Source of the DNA: JACOMY01 sp046233115
Lineage (GTDB): Bacteria; Pseudomonadota; Alphaproteobacteria; Kiloniellales; JACOMY01
DNA: 64,000 bases
Assembly: GCA_046233115.1 (NCBI GenBank)
Contig: JBJXHM010000001.1
Coordinates: 248,001 to 312,000 of the forward strand
Direction of reading: 5' to 3'
This document shows, piece after piece, positions 26,589-35,528 of the stretch. The position numbers and the translations under genes were made by a program. The notes beneath the pieces were generated by a model that made no database searches, had not been told where the DNA came from, and worked only from the letters and a program-made list of their open reading frames with translations. Each line of letters opens with the position of its first letter. Positions within the stretch are counted from its first letter, which is position 1.

Positions 26589-26829
26589 GGGGTTCCTCCT
26601 TTTGGATGCCGCAGCTTGACGGCTGCCTTTACGGATTGCCTTGCGGGAGCCGACGCATCCAACCTTCGTCCGAAGGGGCTCTTCAACCTCTGGAAGCGCC
26701 AGCTTGTGCGAGACTAGGCGAGCGATCCATGGCCTGTCAATTTGCCGATCCCGGGTGTCTCTGCCTGCTGCCGCTGCGGTCGGTCAGGGCGCTGGAACTG
26801 TGGGGATTCATCGTGCTAGCCTCCCGGCG

Positions 26830-26841
26830 CTGTGATCACAG
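26830..26841. promoter_or_regulatory. 12-bp perfect palindrome upstream of the hydrolase-amidase operon
   Basis: CTGTGATCACAG is a perfect palindrome centred 31 bp upstream of the hydrolase ATG, in the divergent region shared with the cupin gene. Its size and position fit an operator for a dimeric regulator such as a GntR-family protein. No such regulator lies next to it, so assignment is open. Confidence 0.35.
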
Positions 26842-26865
26842 ATCAAATCTTGACGGGATGGCAGG

Positions 26866-27690
26866 ATGCAGATGATCGAGACGCGCCACGGGCCGGTGGC
26901 GCTGCGCGAGACCGGCCCGAAAGAGGCGCAGGCGGTGCTCTTCATCCACGGCAACTCCTCCTCCAGCGCGGTCTTTGAGAAGCAGTTCGGGTCCGACCTG
27001 GCCAAGCGCTATCGCCTGCTGGCCTTCGACCTGCCGGGCCATGGCGCCTCGCCGAAGGCCGCCGATCCCAAGGCCAGCTACTCCATGCCCTCCTACGCCG
27101 AGGCGGGGGCCGACCTGCTGACCGCGCTCGGGGTGGCGGAGCCGGTGGTGATGGGCTGGTCGCTCGGCGGCCACATCGGCATCGAGCTCACCCAGATCTA
27201 TCCGGGCGTGAAGGCGCTGACCATCACCGGCACGCCGCCCTCCGGCCCGGGCGCGGAGGAGGTGACCCGCGCATTCGCCCAGATCCCCGAGATCGCCTTT
27301 GCCGCCCAGGAGGTCTTCACCGAGGAACAGGTGCAGACCTTCGCGCGCTTCATCTACAGCCTGACCAAGCCGGCGCCGGACTATCTGGTCGATACCGTCC
27401 GGAACTGTGACGGCCGCACGCGGCAGTGCATGTTCGCCGATTTCCTCGATCCGAACAGCCGGCTGAAACACCAGATCACCGTGGTCGCCACCTGGCCCAA
27501 GCCGCTGGCCATCATCCAGGGCAGCGACGAGCCTTTCATGGCAGCGAGCTATTTCGACGGCCTGACCTACGCCAACCTCTGGCGCGGGGCGGTACAGATG
27601 ATCGAAGGCACCGGCCACGCCCCCTTCTGGGAGGCACCGGAGCGCTATAACCCGCTTCTAGACGCCTTCCTGGACGAGGTCTGCAAGTAA
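26866..27690 (+). CDS. alpha/beta hydrolase
   Basis: A 274-aa alpha/beta-hydrolase with all catalytic elements. The oxyanion-hole HGNSSSS is near residue 28, the nucleophile Ser99 lies in MGWSLGGH, an acidic residue in IIQGSDEPF, and the catalytic His in EGTGHAPFWEAP near the C terminus. No signal peptide, so cytosolic. It is 39 bp upstream of the first amidase and cotranscribed with it. The likely role is ester, lactone or C-C hydrolysis in the same pathway as the amidases (inference). Confidence 0.9.
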   Translation: MQMIETRHGPVALRETGPKEAQAVLFIHGNSSSSAVFEKQFGSDLAKRYRLLAFDLPGHGASPKAADPKASYSMPSYAEAGADLLTALGVAEPVVMGWSLGGHIGIELTQIYPGVKALTITGTPPSGPGAEEVTRAFAQIPEIAFAAQEVFTEEQVQTFARFIYSLTKPAPDYLVDTVRNCDGRTRQCMFADFLDPNSRLKHQITVVATWPKPLAIIQGSDEPFMAASYFDGLTYANLWRGAVQMIEGTGHAPFWEAPERYNPLLDAFLDEVCK

Positions 27691-27729
27691 GGCGAATTGA
27701 AAACACATCTTCAAACGAAGGAGGAAAGC

Positions 27730-29211
27730 ATGAGCTTGGGTGATGAGCTGGCCTACGCGTCGGCCTCTGAAATCGCGTTGCTGATCCGGCAGCGCAAGCT
27801 GTCGCCGGTCGAGGTGATCGACGCCTTCCTGGATCGCATCGAGAAGCGCAATCCGAGCATCAATGCCTTTGTCTTCGTCGGTACGGACGATGCCCGCAAG
27901 GCGGCGAAGGCGGCCGAAGACGCGGTGATGAGCGGTGCCGACCTGGGCCCGCTGCACGGTGTGCCGGTGGCGATCAAGGACCTCTTCGACTTCAAGCCGG
28001 GCTGGCCGGCGACCTTCGGCGGCATCCGCGCGATGAAGGACTTCGTAGCGGATCACCACTGCGCCTTCGCCGAGCGCATCGAGCAGGCCGGCGCCATCAT
28101 CCTGGGCAAGACCAACAGCCCGGTGATGGGCTTCCGTGGCACCTGCGACAACTACCTCTTCGGGCCGACCTCCACGCCCTTCGATACCAGCTGCAACAGC
28201 GGCGGCTCGTCGGGCGGCAGTGCTGCGGCGGTTGCCGACGGACTGCTGCCGCTGGCGGAGGGCACCGACGGCGGCGGGTCGATCCGCATTCCCGCGTCCT
28301 TCTGCGGGGTCTACGGCTACAAGGCCTCCTTCGGGCGGGTGCCCCTGTTCTCGCGGCCCAACGCCTTCGGCGGAGATACGCCCTTCATCTTCGAGGGGCC
28401 GATCACCCGCACGGTGGAAGACACCGCGATCGCAATGACCGCGCTCTCCGGATATCACCCGGCAGACCCCTACGCGATCGACGAGACGGTCGATTTCCGC
28501 GCCGCGGTGCAGCGCTCGATCAAGGGCTGGAAGATTGCCTATAGCCCGGACTGGGACGTCTTCCCGGTCGATGCGCGGGTCGAGGCCTGCGTGCGCGAGG
28601 CGCTGAGTGCCTTCGAGGCCGCGGGCGCCACGGTGGAGGAGGTGAAGGTCGGCATCACCCGCGATCAGAAGGAGCTGGGCGATCTCTGGTGCCGTCTGAT
28701 CATGCCGTTGAACGTGGCCGGCCTCGAGGGCTTCAAGGCCGCCGGCATCGACCTGCTCGGCGAGCACCGCGACGACTTCCCGCCGGAATACCTGCGCTGG
28801 ATCGACGAGGGCTACAAGATGAGCGCGCTGGACTTCTACAAGTGTCAGGAGATCCGGACCGAGATCTACGATGCGGTCCAGGGCGTGCTGAACAACTACG
28901 ACCTGATCGTGACTCCGACCCTGGCCTGCCTGCCGGTCAAGAACGCGACCGACGGCAACACCGTGGGGCCGAGCGAGATCAACGGCGTCGAGGTCAACAA
29001 CCTGATCGGCTGGTGCCTGACCTATCCGATCAACTACACCGGCCATCCGGCGGCCTCCATCCCCGCTGGGCTGATCGACGGCCTACCGGTTGGCATGCAG
29101 ATCGTCGGCCGGCGCTGGGCCGACGCCGACGTGCTGGCGGCCAGCGCGGCCTTCGAGCGTGTGCGGCCCTGGCGGGACAGCTATCAGATCTGCCGCGACC
29201 GGGCACTCTAG
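27730..29211 (+). CDS. amidase (amidase signature family), first tandem copy
   Basis: A 493-aa amidohydrolase with the Ser-cisSer-Lys triad: Lys83 in VAIKDLFD, cis-Ser160 in GGSSGGS, and nucleophile Ser184 in GTDGGGSIRIPAS. GAAGGAGG precedes ATG 27730. The protein is the same length as the next gene and very similar to it along its whole length, so the pair arose by tandem duplication. It hydrolyses amides to acids and ammonia or amines; substrate unknown. There is no signal peptide. Confidence 0.93.
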   Translation: MSLGDELAYASASEIALLIRQRKLSPVEVIDAFLDRIEKRNPSINAFVFVGTDDARKAAKAAEDAVMSGADLGPLHGVPVAIKDLFDFKPGWPATFGGIRAMKDFVADHHCAFAERIEQAGAIILGKTNSPVMGFRGTCDNYLFGPTSTPFDTSCNSGGSSGGSAAAVADGLLPLAEGTDGGGSIRIPASFCGVYGYKASFGRVPLFSRPNAFGGDTPFIFEGPITRTVEDTAIAMTALSGYHPADPYAIDETVDFRAAVQRSIKGWKIAYSPDWDVFPVDARVEACVREALSAFEAAGATVEEVKVGITRDQKELGDLWCRLIMPLNVAGLEGFKAAGIDLLGEHRDDFPPEYLRWIDEGYKMSALDFYKCQEIRTEIYDAVQGVLNNYDLIVTPTLACLPVKNATDGNTVGPSEINGVEVNNLIGWCLTYPINYTGHPAASIPAGLIDGLPVGMQIVGRRWADADVLAASAAFERVRPWRDSYQICRDRAL

Positions 29212-29239
29212 GGTAGAGCGATCGCGGAGGTCTTGCACC

Positions 29240-29269
29240 GGGGCTGTCGGCACAGACGTCGGCAGCCCC
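29240..29269 (+). terminator. hairpin between the two tandem amidase genes
   Basis: GGGGCTG (29240-29246) pairs with CAGCCCC (29263-29269), extended inward by C-G and G-C pairs, followed by GTTTG. It may attenuate transcription between the copies, lowering expression of the second amidase. Confidence 0.45.
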
Positions 29270-29328
29270 GTTTGCTGCGCACAATCAAAAGAGTTTTTGG
29301 AATACATGGTTAAGGAGAGGGTTAGCGG

Positions 29329-30810
29329 ATGAGCCTGGGTGAGGAGTTGGCCTACAAGTCGGCGGCGGAGATCGCCATGTTGATCCGGCAACGCAAGCTG
29401 TCGCCGGTCGAGGTGGTGGAGGCCTTCCTGGGGCTGATCGAACAGCGCAACCCCAGCCTGAACGCCATCGTCTACGACGGCTCCGAGGATGCGCGGAAGG
29501 AGGCCAAGAAGGCCGAGGCCGCGGTGATGAGCGGGGTCGACCTCGGCCCGCTGCACGGCGTGCCGGTGGCGATGAAGGACCTCTTCGGCTCCAAGCCCGG
29601 CTGGCCGGTGACCCTGGGCGGGGTACGGGCCATGCGCGACCACAAGGCCGACAGGGCGTCGGCCTTCGCCCAGCGGATCGAGGACGCCGGCGCCATCATC
29701 CTGGGCAAGACCAACAGCCCGGTGATGGGCTTTCGCGGCACCACCGACAACTACCTCTTCGGGCCGACCTCGACGCCCTTCGACACCAGCCGCAACAGCG
29801 GCGGTTCCTCGGGCGGCAGTGCCGCCGCGGTGGCGGACGGGATGCTGCCGCTGGCCGGTGCCTCCGACGGCGGCGGGTCGATCCGCATTCCCGCGGCCCA
29901 CTGCGGGGTCTATGGCTACAAGGCCTCCTACGGCCGTGTGCCCTATCTGACGCGCCCCAACGCGCTGGCCAGCACGGCGCCCTTCCTCTTCGAGGGGACG
30001 GTGAGCCGGACGGTCGAGGACGCGGCCATCGGGCTCACCGCGCTTGCCGGCTATCATCCGGGCGATCCCCATGCGGTGGACCAGACCCTGGACTATCGTG
30101 CGACACTCACCCGCTCGATCAAGGGGATGAAGATCGCCTACAGCCCGGACTGGGACGTCTATCCGGTCGAGGCCGGCGTGGCGGCCTGCGTGCGCGAGGC
30201 CGTTGGGGCCTTCGAGGCGGCCGGTGCGGTGGTGGAAGAGGTGAAGGTCGGCGTGCAGCGCGACCAGCTTGAGCTGAGCGATCTCTGGTGCCGTCTGATC
30301 ATGCCGCTGAACGTGGCCGCCATGGAAGGCCTGAAGCGGGCGGGCAAGGACCTGCTAGGCGAGCACCGCGACGACTTCCCGCCCGAGTACCTGGACTGGA
30401 TCGAGAAGGGCTATGCGATGAGCGCGCTGGACTTCTACCGCGACCAGGAGATGCGCAGCGAGGTCTATGACCAGGTCCAGGGGGTGCTGAACCGCTACGA
30501 CCTGATCGTGACCCCGACCCTGGCCTGCCTGCCGGTGAAGAACAGCGACGACGGCAATACCGTGGGCCCGCGCGAGATCAACGGCGTGACGGTCGATCCC
30601 CTGATCGGCTGGTGCATGACCTACTTCACCAACTTCAGCGGCCACCCCTCGGCCTCGATTCCGGCGGGGCTGGTCGACGGCCTGCCGGTCGGGCTGCAGA
30701 TCGTCGGACGGCGCTGGGCCGACCTCGACGTGCTGGCGGCCAGCGCCGCCTTCGAGCGGGTCCGCCCCTGGCAGGAGAGCTACGAGATCTGCCGGAACCG
30801 ACCGCTGTAG
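29329..30810 (+). CDS. amidase (amidase signature family), second tandem copy
   Basis: A 493-aa paralogue of the preceding amidase. The Lys (AMKDLFG), cis-Ser (GGSSGGS) and nucleophile Ser (DGGGSIRIPA) are all kept. Differences cluster in likely substrate-facing segments, for example FSRPNAFGGDT in the first copy against LTRPNALASTA here, and GTDGGGS against ASDGGGS. The copies have therefore probably diverged in specificity rather than being redundant. AAGGAGAGGG lies upstream. It is followed 11 bp later by a quinone-oxidoreductase-like gene. Confidence 0.93.
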   Translation: MSLGEELAYKSAAEIAMLIRQRKLSPVEVVEAFLGLIEQRNPSLNAIVYDGSEDARKEAKKAEAAVMSGVDLGPLHGVPVAMKDLFGSKPGWPVTLGGVRAMRDHKADRASAFAQRIEDAGAIILGKTNSPVMGFRGTTDNYLFGPTSTPFDTSRNSGGSSGGSAAAVADGMLPLAGASDGGGSIRIPAAHCGVYGYKASYGRVPYLTRPNALASTAPFLFEGTVSRTVEDAAIGLTALAGYHPGDPHAVDQTLDYRATLTRSIKGMKIAYSPDWDVYPVEAGVAACVREAVGAFEAAGAVVEEVKVGVQRDQLELSDLWCRLIMPLNVAAMEGLKRAGKDLLGEHRDDFPPEYLDWIEKGYAMSALDFYRDQEMRSEVYDQVQGVLNRYDLIVTPTLACLPVKNSDDGNTVGPREINGVTVDPLIGWCMTYFTNFSGHPSASIPAGLVDGLPVGLQIVGRRWADLDVLAASAAFERVRPWQESYEICRNRPL

Positions 30811-30821
30811 GAGGGCGGACG

Positions 30822-31898
30822 ATGGGCCTGCCGGAACGGATGAAGGGCGTTGTTCTGACCGGGCACGGCGGGCTCGACAAGCTGGAGTGGCGCGAGGACC
30901 TGGCGGTGCCGGTCCCGGCATCCGGAGAGGTGTTGATCCAGGTGGAGGCCTCTGCGGTCAACAACACCGACATCAACACGCGCACGGGCTGGTACTCCAA
31001 GGCCGTGCGGGGCGACACCGCAGCCGGCGCGAGCGCGGGCTATGGCGGGGCGGCTGACCAGGACGGCAGTTGGTCCGGCGTCCCGCTCTCCTTTCCGCGC
31101 ATTCAGGGAGCGGATTGCTGCGGCCGGACCGTAGCCGTCGGCGCGGCGGTCTCGCCCGGACGCATCGGCGAGCGGGTCCTCGTCCGTGCGATCCAGTCGC
31201 CGCAATCCGACGAAGGCGACCTTACGACCAATACCTTCGGTTCGGAACGCGACGGCGCCTTTGCCGAGTACACCACGGCGGCTGCGGAGGATGCGGTCGC
31301 GGTGCACTCCGATCTGGGCAGCGTCGAGCTGGCCTCCTTCCCCTGCGCCTTCTCGACGGCCGAGGGCATGATCCAGCGGGGCGCGCTCGGGGCCGAACGT
31401 GTGCTGATCACCGGGGCGTCGGGTGGGGTCGGCTCAGCGGCGATACAGCTCGCCAAGCGGCGCGGTGCCCGGGTGACTGCCTTGACTTCCGCGGCGAAAG
31501 CAGAGGCGCTGCGAACGCTGGGGGCAGACGAGACCCTGGATCGCGACGAGTCACTGCCGGAGCGCGCCTTCGATTTGGTGCTCGATCTGGTCGGGGGGCC
31601 GCGCTGGAGCGACCTGATCGGGGCGCTGCGCAACGGCGGCCGCTACCTGGTGGCGGGCGCCATCGCCGGCCCGATCGTCGAGCTGGACCTGCGTAGGCTT
31701 TACCTGCGCGACCTGACCTTCTTCGGCTGCACGCATCAGCCGGCCAGGGTCTTCACCGACCTGGTCGGCTACATCGAGGCCGGCGAGATCCGCCCGCTGG
31801 TCGCCGAGACCTTTGCACTCAAGGACATCAAGGCGGCCCAGGAGGCCTTCCTGACCAAGTCCCACGTGGGCAAAGTTGGCCTCTCGGTCTGCGGGTAG
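30822..31898 (+). CDS. zinc-type alcohol dehydrogenase-like / quinone oxidoreductase family protein (MDR superfamily)
   Basis: A 358-aa medium-chain dehydrogenase/reductase. The GroES-like N-terminal domain (residues about 1-150) includes VEASAVNNTDINTR. The NAD(P)-binding domain has VLITGASGGVGSAAIQLAK near residue 195. The cysteines of catalytic-zinc alcohol dehydrogenases are absent from the usual GHE region, favouring the zinc-independent quinone-oxidoreductase branch. It starts 11 bp after the second amidase, so it belongs to the same operon. Substrate unknown. Confidence 0.87.
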   Translation: MGLPERMKGVVLTGHGGLDKLEWREDLAVPVPASGEVLIQVEASAVNNTDINTRTGWYSKAVRGDTAAGASAGYGGAADQDGSWSGVPLSFPRIQGADCCGRTVAVGAAVSPGRIGERVLVRAIQSPQSDEGDLTTNTFGSERDGAFAEYTTAAAEDAVAVHSDLGSVELASFPCAFSTAEGMIQRGALGAERVLITGASGGVGSAAIQLAKRRGARVTALTSAAKAEALRTLGADETLDRDESLPERAFDLVLDLVGGPRWSDLIGALRNGGRYLVAGAIAGPIVELDLRRLYLRDLTFFGCTHQPARVFTDLVGYIEAGEIRPLVAETFALKDIKAAQEAFLTKSHVGKVGLSVCG

Positions 31899-32011
31899 TC
31901 CTGGCCGAGCGCGAAGTCCGGCGTCCGAGGGCGGCAAGCCCGCCTGATTGAGCAAAGCTGTTGGTCGTCTGCGGCGATACCGCAGCGCAGGGCTATCCTG
32001 TAGGGAGAGCC

Positions 32012-33217
32012 ATGCTCCTCGCCGCTACAACGCCGCCGCGACTCTTCACGCTGGTGATCCTCACCGCCTTCTCGGTGCTCACCCTCAACATCTTCGTGCC
32101 CTCGCTCGCCAGCATGGCGGAGGATTTCGAGACCGAGTACGGCGTCATCACCCTGGCGATCGCCGGCTACCTGGCGGTCACGGGCGTCCTGATGCTGGTG
32201 ATCGGGCCGTTGTCCGACCGCTTCGGGCGGCGGCCGGTGCTGCTCTCAGCCGTGACCGTCTACATCGTCGCCTCGCTGGCCTGCACGTTCGCCCAGAACG
32301 TCTGGCTGTTCCTGGCCTTTCGCCTGGTGCAGGGCACGATCATCGGCGGCTGGACCCTGTCGTTGGCGGTGATCCGCGATACCGCCCCGCCCAGGGAGGC
32401 GGCGAGCCGGATCGGCTACGTCACCATGGCGATGGCGGTGGCGCCGATGCTGGCGCCGATCGCCGGCGGGTTTTTGGAGACCCACTTCGGCTGGCGTGCG
32501 ACCTTCCTCTTGATGGCGGCCTTGGGCGTCTTCGCCTTCCTCCTCGCCTGGGTCGACCTGGGCGAGACCAACCATAGCCGCTCCGAGACCTTGACCCAGC
32601 AGCTCCGCAGCTACCCCGCTCTGCTGCGCGAGCCGCGCTTCTGGGGCTATGCGCTCTGCCTGGCCTTTTCTTCCGGCGCCTTCTACTCCTTCATCGCCGG
32701 CGCGCCGCTCGTCGCGGTCTCGGTCCTCGGCCTCTCGTCCGAGGCCTTGGGTCTCTACCTCGGCACCATCACCGCGGGCTTCTTCCTGGGCAGTTACCTC
32801 TCCGGACGCTACGCCGGCCGTTTTCCGCTCACCAGCATGATGCTGGCCGGCCGCATGGTCTCGGCGGCGGGTCTGACCCTGGGTCTGGCGCTGATGGCCG
32901 CCGGTTACGTCAACGTCGTCACCTTCTTCGGCGCGACGGTCTTCGTCGGCATGGGCAACGGCCTCACCATTCCGAGCTGCAGCGCTGGCGCGCTCTCGGT
33001 ACAGCCGCGGCTGGCGGGCAGCGCCTCTGGCCTAGCGGGGGCGGTGAACCTATTCTGCGGCGCCGTCCTCACCACCACGGTGGGAGCGGTCGTCGGAGGC
33101 GCACAGGCGGCGGCCATTCTGCTCGCCATCCTGCTGCTGCTCTCCTGCCTGGGCCTCACGGCCGTCCTCTTGGTGCGCCGGCTGGAGCGCCGCTCAGCCG
33201 CTACGGCCGCCGCCTAG
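32012..33217 (+). CDS. MFS transporter, multidrug efflux type (Bcr/CflA-like)
   Basis: A 401-aa transporter with 12 hydrophobic segments. The DHA1 motif A is present as GPLSDRFGRRPVLL after helix 2, and FRLVQGTIIGGWTLSLAVIRDTAP carries the motif C-like region of the Bcr/CflA drug exporters. ATG 32012 follows a TAGGGAGAG box; an earlier GTG adds an unlikely polar leader. It exports a small molecule by proton antiport. Its stop overlaps that of the convergent CoA transferase by 4 bp. Confidence 0.9.
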   Translation: MLLAATTPPRLFTLVILTAFSVLTLNIFVPSLASMAEDFETEYGVITLAIAGYLAVTGVLMLVIGPLSDRFGRRPVLLSAVTVYIVASLACTFAQNVWLFLAFRLVQGTIIGGWTLSLAVIRDTAPPREAASRIGYVTMAMAVAPMLAPIAGGFLETHFGWRATFLLMAALGVFAFLLAWVDLGETNHSRSETLTQQLRSYPALLREPRFWGYALCLAFSSGAFYSFIAGAPLVAVSVLGLSSEALGLYLGTITAGFFLGSYLSGRYAGRFPLTSMMLAGRMVSAAGLTLGLALMAAGYVNVVTFFGATVFVGMGNGLTIPSCSAGALSVQPRLAGSASGLAGAVNLFCGAVLTTTVGAVVGGAQAAAILLAILLLLSCLGLTAVLLVRRLERRSAATAAA

Positions 33218-34701
33218 AAGGTCTGCGGACCGCGGCGGCGTGCCAGGCCGAGGCGAAAGATCGAGGTCGGACGGTGCGGTAGGGGGTGCGGCATGATCGG
33301 GTCGGGTCCCCAGCCGACATCGAGGGTGGAGGAGCCGGGAAAGCTGCCGGCGCGATCGACGTAGGCCGGAGAGCGGTCCAGGCCGACGGCCGGGGCCACC
33401 CGGGTCAGCAGACCCAGGGGTGACTCCTGATCGACCAGGTATCGGTTCAGGTCGGCATCGGTGACCGGCTGTGGCGGCTCGCGGTTCTCGGCGAAGCGCA
33501 GGCCCAGCATGGCGGTCTTGGCCAGCGCCACGCGCACAAGCCAGCTTCCACCGCTCTCGGCGCGCTTCAGCAGGGCCGCCAGCACGCCGATCGCGCCCAG
33601 ACAGCCCGAGCCGTAGTCGTTGAAGTAGGCCGGCACCAGGGCGGACTTGCCCAGCTTTGCGCTGTGGAGCGCTGCCATGCCGGTCGCCGCTTGCGCCAGT
33701 TGCTCCCAGCCGCGGCGCTGGGCCCAGGGGCCCTGAAAGCCGTAGGCATCGACCTCGACGCAAATCAGGCGCGGGTTGATCCGGGCAAGCGCGTCCGGCC
33801 CGAAACCGCGCGCCGCGAAGGAGCCGGGTCGGAAGCCCTGGATGAAGACGTCGGCCTCGCGCAGCAGCTCCAGGGTGCGGGCACGGTCGCCCTCGTCGCG
33901 CAGGTCCATGTAGGTGGTCTTCTTGCCGAAGGATGTATCGACGTCGAAGCCCAGGATGTGGTCCTGGTAGGGATAGCGGCAGTGGATCACGTCGGCGCCG
34001 TGCTCGGCCAGCAGCTTGCCGATCGCCGGGCCGGCGATGACGTGGGTGAAGTCGAGCACGCGCAGCCGCTCCAGCGGCCGGAAGGCGGCCTCGGGGAGGG
34101 CAACGGCCGGCCCGTCGGCCAGCCGGGTCAGTTCGATCGGCGGCGCCTCGGCGATCGCCTGGCCTTGCGGGTGGGCCTGCCATTCCTCCGGGCTGCGCTT
34201 GATCGCGGCACAGAGGCCGAGGGCCGAGAGGTCGTCTTCCAAGGTCTGGGCGTCGTGCCGGGCCACGCGCTTGGCGATGGCCGCGCGCTCGCTGGGGCAG
34301 TCGAGGTAGCGCAGGATGCCTTCACGGAGATGCTGGTAGGCGCCGTTGAAGAAGATCTCGCGCCCGTCGCGGGTCGGGTAGAAGCCGTTCACCGGGGTGA
34401 AGACCGGACTGATGTCGAACTGCCAGCCGCTCTGGAAGAAGTAGGCCACCTCGTTGAACAGGAGCTGGGCGTGGCGCCGGTCGATCGTGATCCGCTGCTT
34501 GCCCAGTCCGCGGCGCTCACCGACCAGGGCGACCAGACTGCCGAGGGCACCCAGCGCGGCGGCGGCGAAGTCGGCGGTCTCGATGACGGACTCGACGGAA
34601 CTCGGGGTCTGCTCCACCTGCAGCCGACCAAGGTCGAGATCGGGCAGGTCGAGGCCACGGGTCATTGTCTGGAAGATCTCTGTCTGACGGGTGGTGAACA
34701 T
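33214..34701 (-). CDS. family III CoA transferase (CaiB/BaiF), unusual two-part architecture
   Basis: A 495-aa protein, longer than the usual roughly 400 aa. Residues about 40-185 resemble the middle-to-C-terminal part of a CaiB protein (ADFAAAALGALGSLVALVGER, then NGFYPTRDGREIFFNGAYQH). A CaiB N-terminal Rossmann domain begins only at about residue 208 (PLERLRVLDFTHVIAGPAIGKLLAEHGADVI), followed by FIQGFRPGSF and the active-site region PAYFNDYGSG, where Asp362 aligns with the catalytic Asp of formyl-CoA transferase. So a partial copy precedes a fuller one. It moves CoA between carboxylic acids; substrates unknown. No CoA-dependent partner is adjacent. Confidence 0.87.
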   Translation of the reverse strand: MFTTRQTEIFQTMTRGLDLPDLDLGRLQVEQTPSSVESVIETADFAAAALGALGSLVALVGERRGLGKQRITIDRRHAQLLFNEVAYFFQSGWQFDISPVFTPVNGFYPTRDGREIFFNGAYQHLREGILRYLDCPSERAAIAKRVARHDAQTLEDDLSALGLCAAIKRSPEEWQAHPQGQAIAEAPPIELTRLADGPAVALPEAAFRPLERLRVLDFTHVIAGPAIGKLLAEHGADVIHCRYPYQDHILGFDVDTSFGKKTTYMDLRDEGDRARTLELLREADVFIQGFRPGSFAARGFGPDALARINPRLICVEVDAYGFQGPWAQRRGWEQLAQAATGMAALHSAKLGKSALVPAYFNDYGSGCLGAIGVLAALLKRAESGGSWLVRVALAKTAMLGLRFAENREPPQPVTDADLNRYLVDQESPLGLLTRVAPAVGLDRSPAYVDRAGSFPGSSTLDVGWGPDPIMPHPLPHRPTSIFRLGLARRRGPQTF

Positions 34702-34790
34702 TGCCCTCTTGCCCCCTGGATGGCGGGATCTCGGCAGCGACGGTAGCGGACAAACTTCTATTGCTCATAGGGAAACTTGGGCGTGCTGAC

Positions 34791-35528
34791 ATGGGCGCCG
34801 ATTGCAAGCAGGCGCAAGACCCGGAACGCGCGATCCGCGGCTGCACCGCCATCATCGAGTCGGGGCAGTGGTCCGGAGAGGCACTTGCTGCCGCCTACAG
34901 CTATCGTGGCTGGTCTTATGGCGCACTCGGTCGCCAGGAGTTGGCGCTGGCCGATTTCAAAAAGGCAATCGATGTGAGTCCCGATAGCTACTTCGGCTAT
35001 GGCAACCGGGCGCAGATCTACAGTGCCCAGGGTCAGTATGACCGTGTGGCGGCAGACCTCAGCAAAGCGCTGCAGCTAAGCCCGGACCATCCCATGCTGC
35101 TGGTGCAGCGTGCTCGGGCCTACTAAGGGGAAGGGTTCTATGCGAAAGCCATCGCCGGCTTCGAACGGGCGGAGTAACTTGCCCCCGCTGGTACCAGGCT
35201 CTTCGCCAATCGGGCTTACTCCTACATCAAGCTGGGACAGGCGAAGCGCGCGCTCGCGGACCTACGGCGGGCGGAGCGTCTGGAGCCGGGGAACGTTGGC
35301 GTGATCCTGGGGATCGGCATGGCATTGATCGTGGCCGGGCGGCCGGAGGAGGGACTGGCCTCTAGCGAGCGGTCGATGGCCGTCGGTGGCCGGCAGAGCG
35401 TGCGGGACTACCAGAAGACCCTGGCCGCTCAGGGCGACGACCCTGGCCCGATCGACGGCAGCTATGGCGCCAGGACCCGAGCCGCACTGCGCGCCTGCAT
35501 CAAGGCTGGCTGCCTGCTGGTAACCTAG
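34791..35528 (+). pseudogene. TPR protein with peptidoglycan-binding-like C terminus, broken by two in-frame TAA codons
   Basis: One uninterrupted frame reads ADCKQAQDPERAIRGCTAII, then TPR repeats (YSYRGWSYGALGRQELALADF, YGNRAQIYSAQGQYDRVAADL), a TAA at 35124-35126, a short TPR piece, a TAA at 35175-35177, a further TPR (FANRAYSYIKLGQAKRALADL) and a C-terminal PG_binding_1-like end (VRDYQKTLAAQGDDPGPIDG). Both stops sit where a coding codon such as GAA would fit the repeat. The expected signal peptide is also missing at the 5' end. This is a decayed gene for what was probably an exported TPR protein. Readthrough is possible but unlikely with two stops and the lost leader. Confidence 0.75.
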
